Source of the DNA: Vespa crabro
Taxonomy: Eukaryota > Arthropoda > Insecta > Hymenoptera > Vespidae
Direction: 5' to 3'
DNA length: 64,000 bases
Assembly: GCF_910589235.1 (NCBI RefSeq)
Contig: NC_060960.1
Span: 186,001-250,000, forward strand
Part shown: positions 50,591 to 62,177 of the stretch, piece after piece
Layout: the number at the start of each line of letters is the position of its first letter
Position numbering within the stretch: the stretch's first letter is position 1
Position numbers and translations under genes: made by a program
Notes under the pieces: generated by a model
What the model was told of the DNA's origin: nothing
What the model saw: the letters and a program-made list of their open reading frames with translations, nothing else
The model's database searches: none

Positions 50591-53500
50591 TATACGCGTA
50601 TCGTCGAAAAACGAAAACTTCAAATCTCGTTCAATTTCATTGATTTTATATTCTATCGATGCAGAATAAAGAATATAACTAGAATATAACGTTTTTACTA
50701 TGTTTAAATACGCGTTTTCATATGATAATTGTCGAAAAACGTAATCGATATACGCGAATTTCGGTATATGCGAAGATAAAATCGTGAAATCTTTAATAAT
50801 ACTTGTGCCACAGTTAGAAAAATGTTACCAATCGATTCAGAACATTGCATTTCATAAGATCAAACATCTATTTTATATTGGAATCAAAGTTTTTAAGATT
50901 CTTTCATATCGTATATTCGATTTTTCGCTCATATACTCGTATCGTCGAAAAACGAAAACTTGAAATCTCGTTCAATTTCATTGATTTTATATTCTATCGA
51001 TGCAGAATAAAGAATGTAACAAGAATATAACGTTTTTACTATGTTTAAATACGCGTTTTCATATGATAATTGTCGAAATACGTAATCGACATACGCGGAT
51101 TTCGGTATATGCGAAGATAAAATCGTGAAATCTTTTATAATACTTGTGCCACAGTTAGAAAAATGTTACCAATCGATTCAGAACATTGCATTTCATAAGA
51201 TCAAACATCTATTTTATATTGGAATCAAAGTTTTTAACATTCTTTCATATCGTATATACGATTTTTCGCTCATATACGCGTATCGTCGATAAGCGAAAAC
51301 TTGAAATCTCGTTCAATTTCATTGATTTTATATTCTATCGATGCAGAATAAAGAATATAACAAGAATATAACGTTTTTACTATGTTTAAATACGCGTTTT
51401 CATATGATAATTGTCGAAAAACGTAATCGACATACGCGAATTTCGGTATATGCGAAGATAAAATCGTGAAATCTATAATAATACTTGTGCCACAGTTAGA
51501 AAAATGTTACCAATCGATTCAGAACATTGCATTTCATAAGATCATTCATCTATTTTATATTAGAATCAAAGTTTTTAACATTCTTTCATATCGTATATAC
51601 GATTTTTCGCTCATATACGCGTATCGTCGAAAAACGAAAACTTGAAATCTCGTTCAATATTTTTGATTTTATATTCTATCGATGCAGAATAAAGAATATA
51701 ACAAGAATATAACGTTTTTACTATGTTTAAATACGCGTTTTCATATGATAATTGTCGAAAAACGTAATCGACATACGCGAATTTCGGTATATGCGAAGAT
51801 AAAATCGTGAAATCTATAATAATACTTGTGCCACAGTTAGAAAAATGTTACCAATCAATTCAGAACATTGCATTTCATAAAATCAAACATCTATTTTATA
51901 TTGGAATCAAAGTTTTTAAAATTCTTTCATATCGTATATACGATTTTTCGCTCATATACGCGTATCGTCAAAAACGAAAACTTGAAATCTCGTTCAATTT
52001 CATTGATTTTATATTCTATCGATGCAGAATAAAGAATGTAACAAGAATATAACGTTTTTACTATGTTTAAATACGCGTTTTCATATGATAATTGTCGAAA
52101 TACGTAATCGACATACGCGTATTTCGGTATATGCGAAGATAAAATCGTGAAATCTTTTATAATACTTGTGCCACAGTTAGAAAAATGTTACCAATCGATT
52201 CAGAACATTGCATTTCATAAGATCAAACATCTATTTTATATTGGAATCAAAGTTTTTAACATTCTTTCATATCGTATATACGATTTTTCGCTCATATACG
52301 CGTATCGTCGATAAGCGAAAACTTGAAATCTCGTTCAATTTCATTGATTTTATATTCTATCGATGCAGAATAAAGAATATAACAAGATTATAACGTTTTT
52401 ACTATGTTTAAATACGCGTTTTCATATGATAATTGTCGAAAAACGTAATCGACATACGCGAATTTCGGTATATGCGAAGATAAAATCGTGAAATCTATAA
52501 TAATACTTGTGCCACAGTTAGAAAAATGTTACCAATCGATTCAGAACATTGCATTTCATAAGATCATTCATCTATTTTATATTGGAATCAAAGTTTTTAA
52601 CATTCTTTCATATCGTATATACGATTTTTCGCACATATACGCGTATCGTCGAAAAACGAAAACTTCAAATCTCGTTCAATTTCATTGATTTTATATTCTA
52701 TCGATGCAGAATAAAGAATATAACTAGAATATAACGTTTTTACTATGTTTAAATACGCGTTTTCATATGATAATTGTCGAAAAACGTAATCGATATACGC
52801 GAATTTCGGTATATGCGAAGATAAAATCGTGAAATCTTTAATAATACTTGTGCCACAGTTAGAAAAATGTTACCAATCGATTCAGAACATTAGATTTCAT
52901 AAGATCAAACATCTATTTTATATTGGAATCAAAGTTTTTAACATTCTTTCATATCGTATATACGATTTTTCGCTCATATACGCGTATCGTCGAAAAGCGA
53001 AAACTTGAAATCTCGATCAATTTTATTGATTTTATATTCTATCGATGCAGAATAAAGAATATAACAAGAATATAACGTTTTTACTATGTTTAAATACGCG
53101 TTTTCATATGATAATTGTCGAAAACGTAATCGACATACGCGAATTTCGGTATATGCGAAGATAAAATCGTGAAATCTATAATAATACTTGTGCCACAGTT
53201 AGAAAAATGTTACCAATCGATTCAGAACATTGCATTTCATAAGATCATTCATCTATTTTATATTGGAATCAAAGTTTTTAACATTCTTTCATATCGTATA
53301 TACGATTTTTCGCTCATATACGCGTATCGTCGAAAAACGAAAACTTCAAATCTCGTTCAATTTCATTGATTTTATATTCTATCGATGCAGAATAAAGAAT
53401 ATAACTAGAATATAACGTTTTTACTATGTTTAAATACGCGTTTTCATATGATAATTGTCGAAAAACGTAATCGATATACGCGAATTTCGGTATATGCGAA

Positions 53501-56043
53501 GATAAAATCGTGAAATCTTTAATAATACTTGTGCCACAGTTAGAAAAATGTTACCAATCGATTCAGAACATTGCATTTCATAAGATCAAACATCTATTTT
53601 ATATTGGAATCAAAGTTTTTAAGATTCTTTCATATCGTATATTCGATTTTTCGCTCATATACTCGTATCGTCGAAAAACGAAAACTTGAAATCTCGTTCA
53701 ATTTCATTGATTTTATATTCTATCGATGCAGAATAAAGAATGTAACAAGAATATAACGTTTTTAATATGTTTAAATACGCGTTTTCATATGATAATTGTC
53801 GAAATACGTAATCGACATACGCGGATTTCGGTATATGCGAAGATAAAATCGTGAAATCTTTTATAATACTTGTGCCACAGTTAGAAAAATGTTACCAATC
53901 GATTCAGAACATTGCATTTCATAAGATCAAACATCTATTTTATATTGGAATCAAAGTTTTTAACATTCTTTCATATCGTATATACGATTTTTCGCTCATA
54001 TACGCGTATCGTCGATAAGCGAAAACTTGAAATCTCGTTCAATTTCATTGATTTTATATTCTATCGATGCAGAATAAAGAATATAACAAGAATATAACGT
54101 TTTTACTATGTTTAAATACGCGTTTTCATATGATAATTGTCGAAAAACGTAATCGACATACGCGAATTTCGGTATATGCGAAGATAAAATCGTGAAATCT
54201 ATAATAATACTTGTGCCACAGTTAGAAAAATGTTACCAATCGATTCAGAACATTGCATTTCATAAGATCATTCATCTATTTTATATTAGAATCAAAGTTT
54301 TTAACATTCTTTCATATCGTATATACGATTTTTCGCTCATATACGCGTATCGTCGAAAAACGAAAACTTGAAATCTCGTTCAATATTTTTGATTTTATAT
54401 TCTATCGATGCAGAATAAAGAATATAACAAGAATATAACGTCTTTACTATGTTTAAATACGCGTTTTCATATGATAATTGTCGAAAAACGTAATCGACAT
54501 ACGCGAATTTCGGTATATGCGAAGATAAAATCGTGAAATCTATAATAATACTTGTGCCACAGTTAGAAAAATGTTACCAATCAATTCAGAACATTGCATT
54601 TCATAAAATCAAACATCTATTTTATATTGGAATCAAAGTTTTTAAAATTCTTTCATATCGTATATACGATTTTTCGCTCATATACGCGTATCGTCAAAAA
54701 CGAAAACTTGAAATCTCGTTCAATTTCATTGATTTTATATTCTATCGATGCAGAATAAAGAATGTAACAAGAATATAACGTTTTTACTATGTTTAAATAC
54801 GCGTTTTCATATGATAATTGTCGAAATACGTAATCGACATACGCGAATTTCGGTATATGCGAAGATAAAATCGTGAAATCTTTTATAATACTTGTGCCAC
54901 AGTTAGAAAAATGTTACCAATCGATTCAGAACATTGCATTTCATAAGATCAAACATCTATTTTATATTGGAATCAAAGTTTTTAACATTCTTTCATATCG
55001 TATATACGATTTTTCGCTCATATACGCGTATCGTCGATAAGCGAAAACTTGAAATCTCGTTCAATTTCATTGATTTTATATTCTATCGATGCAGAATAAA
55101 GAATATAACAAGAATATAACGTTTTTACTATGTTTAAATACGCGTTTTCATATGATAAATGTCGAAAAACGTAATCGACATACGCGAATTTCGGTATATG
55201 CGAAGATAAAATCGTGAAATCTATAATAATACTTGTGCCACAGTTAGAAAAATGTTACCAATCGATTCAGAACATTGCATTTCATAAGATCATTCATCTA
55301 TTTTATATTGGAATCAAAGTTTTTAACATTCTTTCATATCGTATATACGATTTTTCGCAAATATACGCGTATCGTCGAAAAACGAAAACTTCAAATCTCG
55401 TTCAATTTCATTGATTTTATATTCTATCGATGCAGAATAAAGAATATAACTAGAATATAACGTTTTTACTATGTTTAAATACGCGTTTTCATATGATAAT
55501 TGTCGAAAAACGTAATCGATATACGCGAATTTCGGTATATGCGAAGATAAAATCGTGAAATCTTTAATAATACTTGTGCCACAGTTAGAAAAATGTTACC
55601 AATCGATTCAGAACATTAGATTTCATAAGATCAAACATCTATTTTATATTGGAATCAAAGTTTTTAACATTATTTCATATCGTATATACGATTTTTCGCT
55701 CATATACGCGTATCGTCGAAAAGCGAAAACTTGAAATCTCGTTCAATTTTATTGATTTTATATTCTATCGATGCAGAATAAAGAATATAACAAGAATATA
55801 ACGTTTTTACTATGTTTAAATACGCGTTTTCATATGATAATTGTCGAAAACGTAATCGACATACGCGAATTTCGGTATATGCGAAGATAAAATCGTGAAA
55901 TCTATAATAATACTTGTGCCACAGTTAGAAAAATGTTACCAATCGATTCAGAACATTGCATTTCATAAGATCATTCATCTATTTTATATTGGAATCAAAG
56001 TTTTTAACATTCTTTCATATCGTATATACGATTTTTCGCTCAT
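50591..56043 (+). repeat. 8-mer higher-order repeat of 2726 bp, two full copies
   Basis: Copy 1 runs from about 50591 to 53317 and copy 2 to about 56043. A third copy starts but is replaced after the 55908 unit. All eight units keep a spacing of 2726 bp: 50456/53182/55908, 50797/53523, 51138/53864, 51479/54205, 51820/54546, 52160/54886, 52501/55227 and 52842/55568. Unit marks in order: CTTCAAATC with AACTAG; TATATTCG with ATACTCG; GATAAGCG; CAATATTTTTGATT; GTCAAAAACG; GATAAGCG; CTTCAAATC with AACTAG; and ACATTAGATTTC with the 1-bp deletion GTCGAAAACG. Differences are few, for example AACGTCTTT near 54439. Confidence 0.88.
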
Positions 56044-56248
56044 ATACGCGTATCGTCGAAAAACGAAAACTTCAAATCTCGTTCAATTTCATTGATTTTA
56101 TATTCTATCGATGCAGAATAAAGAATATAACTAGAATATAACGTTTTTACTATGTTTAAATACGCGTTTTCATATGATAATTGTCGAAAAACGTAATCGA
56201 TATACGCGAATTTCGGTATATGCGAAGATAAAATCGTGAAATCTTTAA

Positions 56249-56930
56249 TAATACTTGTGCCACAGTTAGAAAAATGTTACCTATCGATTTAGAACATTGC
56301 ATTTCATAAGATCAAACATCTATTTTATATTGGAATCAAAGTTTTTAACATTCTTTCATATCGTATATACGATTTTTCGCTCATATACACGTATCGTCGA
56401 AAAGCGAAAACTTGAAATCTCGTTCAATTTCATTGATTGTATATTCTATCGATGCAGAATAAAGAATATAACAAGAATATAACGATTTTACTATGTTTAA
56501 ATACGCGTTTTCATATGATAATTGTCGAAAAACGTAATCGATATACGCGAATTTCGGTATATGCGAAGATAAAATCGTGAAATCTTTAATAATACTTGTG
56601 CCACAGTTAGAAAAATGTTACCTATCGATTTAGAACATTGCATTTCATAAGATCAAACATCTATTTTATATTGGAATCAAAGTTTTTAACATTCTTTCAT
56701 ATCGTATATACGATTTTTCGCTCATATACACGTATCGTCGAAAAGCGAAAACTTGAAATCTCGTTCAATTTCATTGATTGTATATTCTATCGATGCAGAA
56801 TAAAGAATATAACAAGAATATAACGATTTTACTATGTTTAAATACGCGTTTTCATATGATAATTGTCGAAAAACGTAATCGACATACGCGAATTTCGGTA
56901 TATGCGAAGATAAAATCGTGAAATCTATAA
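56249..56930 (+). repeat. Two virtually identical adjacent monomers
   Basis: Units at 56249 and 56590 share the private changes ACCTATCGATTTAG, CATATACACGTATCG, GAAAAGCG, GATTGTATATTC and AACGATTTTACT. These are not seen together elsewhere. I saw no difference inside the pair except at the junction to the next unit (CGATATACG versus CGACATACG). This is a very recent single-unit duplication. Confidence 0.88.
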
Positions 56931-57402
56931 TAATACTTGTGCCACAGTTAGAAAAATGTTACCAATCGATTCAGAACATTGCATTTCATAAGATCATTCA
57001 TCTATTTTATATTGGAATCAAAGTTTTTAACATTTTTCATATCGTATATACGATTTTTCGCATATATACGCGTATCGTCGAAAAACGAAAACTTCAAATC
57101 TCGTTCAATTTCATTGATTTTATATTCTATCGATGCAGAATAAAGAATATAACTAGAATATAACGTTTTTACTATGTTTAAATACGCGTTTTCATATGAT
57201 AATTGTCGAAAAACGTAATCGATATACGCGAATTTCGGTATATGCGAAGATAAAATCGTGAAATCTTTAATAATACTTGTGCCACAGTTAGAAAAATGTT
57301 ACCAATCGATTCAGAACATTGCATTTCATAAGATCAAACATCTATTTTATATTGGAATCAAAGTTTTTAACATTCTTTCATATCGTATATACGATTTTTC
57401 GC
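56931..57402 (+). repeat. Unit M168 and start of M169
   Basis: The 340-bp unit at 56931 is related to the 50456/52501 type (ATCATTCATC, CTTCAAATC, AACTAG) with ACATTTTTCATATCG, a 1-bp deletion, and TTCGCATATATACG. The next unit begins as ordinary consensus and switches into the 7-mer block after about 57402. Confidence 0.8.
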
Positions 57403-59790
57403 TCATATACGCGTATCGTCGAAAAACGAAAACTTGAAATCTCGTTCAATGTCATTGATTTTATATTCTATCGATGCAGAATAAAGAATATAACAAGAAT
57501 ATAACGTTTTTACTATGTTTAAATACGCGTTTTCATATGATAATTGTCGAAAAACGTAATCGACATACGCGAATTTCGGTATATGCAAAGATAAAATCGT
57601 GAAATCTTTAATAATACTTGTGCCACAGTTAGAAAAATGTTACCAATCGATTCAGAACATTGCATTTCATAAGATCAAACATCTATTTTATATTGGAATC
57701 AAAGTTTTTAACATTCTTTCATATCGTATATACGAATTTTCGCTCACATACGCGTATCGTCGAAAAACGAAAACTTGAAATCTCGTTCAATGTCATTGAT
57801 TTTATATTCTATCGATGCAGAATAAAGAATATAACAAGAATATAACGTTTTTACTATGTTTAAATACGCGTTTTCATATGATAATTGTCGAAAAACTTAA
57901 TCGACATACGCGAATTTCGGTATATGCGAAGATAAAATCGTGAAATCTTTAATAATACTTGTGCCACAGTTATAAAAATGTTACCAATCGATTCAGAACA
58001 TTGCATTTCACAAGATCAAACATCTATTTTATATTGGAATCAAAGTTTTTAACATTCTTTCATATCGTATATACGATTTTTCGCTCATATACGCGTATCG
58101 TCGAAAAACGAAAACTTGAAATCTCGTTCAATGTCATTGATTTTATATTCTATCGATGCAGAATAAAGAATATAACAAGAATATAACGTTTTTACTATGT
58201 TTAAATACGCGTTTTCATATGATAATTGTCGAAAAACGTAATCGACATACGCGAATTTCGGTATATGCGAAGATAAAATCGTGAAATCTTTAATAATACT
58301 TGTGCCACAGTTAGAAAAATGTTACCAATCAATTCAGAACAATGCATTTCATAAAATGAAACATCTATTTTATATTGGAATCAAAGTTTTTAACATTCTT
58401 TCATATCGTATATACGATTTTTCGCTCATATACGCGTATCGTCGAAAAACGAAAACTTGAAATCTCGTTCAATTTCATTGATTTTATATTCTATCGATGC
58501 AGAATAAAGAATATAATAAGAATATAACGTTTTTTACTATGTTTAAATACGCGTTTTCATATGATAATTGTCGAAAAACGTAATCGACATACGCGAATTT
58601 CGGTATATGCGAAGATAAAATCGTGAAATCTATAATAATACTTGTGCTACAGTTAGAAAAATGTTACCAATCGATTCAGAACATTGCATTTCATAAGATC
58701 AAACATCTATTTTATATTGGAATCAAAGTTTTTAACATTCTTTCATATCGTATATACGATTTTTCACTCATATACGCGTATCGTCGAAAAACGAAAACTT
58801 GAAATCTCGTTCAATTTCATTGATTTTATATTCTATCGATGCAGAATATAGAATATAACAAGAATATAACGTTTTTACTATGTTTAAATACGCGTTTTCA
58901 TATGATAATTGTCGAAAATCGTAATCGACATACGCGAATTTCGGTATACGCGAAGATAAAATCGTGAAATCTTTAATAATACTTGTTCCACAGTTATAAA
59001 AATGTTACCAATCGATTCAGAACATCGCATTTCATAAGATCAAACATCTATTTTATATTGGAATCAAAGTTTTTAACATTCTTTCATATCGTATATACGA
59101 TTTTTCACTCATATACGCGTATCGTCGAAAAACGAAAACTTGAAATCTCGTTCAATTTCATTGATTTTATATTCTATCGATGCAGAATATAGAATATAAC
59201 AAGAATAAAACGTTTTTACTATGTTTAAATACGCGTTCTCATATGATAATTGTAGAAAAACGTAATCGACATACGCGAATTTCGGTATATGCGAAGATAA
59301 AATCGTGAAATCTTTAATAATATTTGTGCCACAGTTATAAAAATGTTACCAATCGATTCAGAACAACGCATTTCATAAGATCAAACATCTATTTTATATT
59401 GGGATCAAAGTTTTTAACATTCTTTCATATCGTATATACGATTTTTCGCTCATATACGCGTATCGTCGAAAAACGAAAACTTGAAATCTCGTTCAATTTC
59501 ATTGATTTTATATTCTATCGATGCAGAATAAAGAATATAACAAGAATATAATGTTTTTACTATGTTTAAATACGCGTTTTCATATGATAATTGTCGAAGA
59601 ACGTAATCGACATACGCGAATACCGGTATATGCTAAGATAAAATCGTGAATTCTTTAATAATACTTGTGCCACAGTTAGAAAAATGTTACCAATCGATTC
59701 AGGACATTGCATTTCATAAGATCAAACATCTATTTTATATTGGAATCAAAGTTTTTAACATTCTTTCATATCGTATATACGATTTTTCAC
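57403..59790 (+). repeat. 7-mer higher-order repeat, copy 1 (2388 bp)
   Basis: This segment is repeated at once by 59791-62177. Ordered private marks are CAATGTCATTG (three successive units), ACGAATTTTCGCTCACATACG, CATTTCACAAG, ACAATGCATTTC with AAAATGAAAC and ATAATAAGAAT, GTGCTACAG with TTTTTCACTC and AATATAGAAT, CTTGTTCCACAG with ACATCGC, then AATATTTGTGCC with ACAACGC, TTGGGATC, GAATACCGG and TATGCTAAG. It has one extra T (ACGTTTTTTACT near 58530), explaining 2388 instead of 2387 bp. The left boundary lies between 57402 and 57450. Confidence 0.92.
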
Positions 59791-62177
59791 TCATATACGC
59801 GTATCGTCGAAAAACGAAAACTTGAAATCTCGTTCAATGTCATTGATTTTATATTCTATCGATGCAGAATAAAGAATATAACAAGAATATAACGTTTTTA
59901 CTATGTTTAAATACGCGTTTTCATATGATAATTGTCGAAAAACGTAATCGACATACGCGAATTTCGGTATATGCAAAGATAAAATCGTGAAATCTTTAAT
60001 AATACTTGTGCCACAGTTAGAAAAATGTTACCAATCGATTCAGAACATTGCATTTCATAAGATCAAACATCTATTTTATATTGGAATCAAAGTTTTTAAC
60101 ATTCTTTCATATCGTATATACGAATTTTCGCTCACATACGCGTATCGTCGAAAAACGAAAACTTGAAATCTCGTTCAATGTCATTGATTTTATATTCTAT
60201 CGATGCAGAATAAAGAATATAACAAGAATATAACGTTTTTACTATGTTTAAATACGCGTTTTCATATGATAATTGTCGAAAAACGTAATCGACATACGCG
60301 AATTTCGGTATATGCGAAGATAAAATCGTGAAATCTTTAATAATACTTGTGCCACAGTTATAAAAATGTTACCAATCGATTCAGAACATTGCATTTCACA
60401 AGATCAAACATCTATTTTATATTGGAATCAAAGTTTTTAACATTCTTTCATATCGTATATACGATTTTTCGCTCATATACGCGTATCGTCGAAAAACGAA
60501 AACTTGAAATCTCGTTCAATGTCATTGATTTTATATTCTATCGATGCAGAATAAAGAATATAACAAGAATATAACGTTTTTACTATGTTTAAATACGCGT
60601 TTTCATATGATAATTGTCGAAAAACGTAATCGACATACGCGAATTTCGGTATATGCGAAGATAAAATCGTGAAATCTTTAATAATACTTGTGCCACAGTT
60701 AGAAAAATGTTACCAATCAATTCAGAACAATGCATTTCATAAAATGAAACATCTATTTTATATTGGAATCAAAGTTTTTAACATTCTTTCATATCGTATA
60801 TACGATTTTTCGCTCATATACGCGTATCGTCGAAAAACGAAAACTTGAAATCTCGTTCAATTTCATTGATTTTATATTCTATCGATGCAGAATAAAGAAT
60901 ATAATAAGAATATAACGTTTTTACTATGTTTAAATACGCGTTTTCATATGATAATTGTCGAAAAACGTAATCGACATACGCGAATTTCGGTATATGCGAA
61001 GATAAAATCGTGAAATCTATAATAATACTTGTGCTACAGTTAGAAAAATGTTACCAATCGATTCAGAACATTGCATTTCATAAGATCAAACATCTATTTT
61101 ATATTGGAATCAAAGTTTTTAACATTCTTTCATATCGTATATACGATTTTTCACTCATATACGCGTATCGTCGAAAAACGAAAACTTGAAATCTCGTTCA
61201 ATTTCATTGATTTTATATTCTATCGATGCAGAATATAGAATATAACAAGAATATAACGTTTTTACTATGTTTAAATACGCGTTTTCATATGATAATTGTC
61301 GAAAATCGTAATCGACATACGCGAATTTCGGTATACGCGAAGATAAAATCGTGAAATCTTTAATAATACTTGTTCCACAGTTATAAAAATGTTACCAATC
61401 GATTCAGAACATCGCATTTCATAAGATCAAACATCTATTTTATATTGGAATCAAAGTTTTTAACATTCTTTCATATCGTATATACGATTTTTCACTCATA
61501 TACGCGTATCGTCGAAAAACGAAAACTTGAAATCTCGTTCAATTTCATTGATTTTATATTCTATCGATGCAGAATATAGAATATAACAAGAATAAAACGT
61601 TTTTACTATGTTTAAATACGCGTTCTCATATGATAATTGTAGAAAAACGTAATCGACATACGCGAATTTCGGTATATGCGAAGATAAAATCGTGAAATCT
61701 TTAATAATATTTGTGCCACAGTTATAAAAATGTTACCAATCGATTCAGAACAACGCATTTCATAAGATCAAACATCTATTTTATATTGGGATCAAAGTTT
61801 TTAACATTCTTTCATATCGTATATACGATTTTTCGCTCATATACGCGTATCGTCGAAAAACGAAAACTTGAAATCTCGTTCAATTTCATTGATTTTATAT
61901 TCTATCGATGCAGAATAAAGAATATAACAAGAATATAATGTTTTTACTATGTTTAAATACGCGTTTTCATATGATAATTGTCGAAGAACGTAATCGACAT
62001 ACGCGAATACCGGTATATGCTAAGATAAAATCGTGAATTCTTTAATAATACTTGTGCCACAGTTAGAAAAATGTTACCAATCGATTCAGGACATTGCATT
62101 TCATAAGATCAAACATCTATTTTATATTGGAATCAAAGTTTTTAACATTCTTTCATATCGTATATACGATTTTTCAC
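59791..62177 (+). repeat. 7-mer higher-order repeat, copy 2 (2387 bp, exactly 7 x 341)
   Basis: By eye it differs from copy 1 at only two places: the extra T near 58530 and ACTTAATCG near 57896 versus ACGTAATCG near 60284. The junction between copies lies between 59790 (TTTTTCACTC, shared with the unit at 62046) and 59838 (CAATGTCATTG, shared with the unit at 57271). The crossover was therefore inside the unit, at monomer positions 132-181. Confidence 0.92.
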
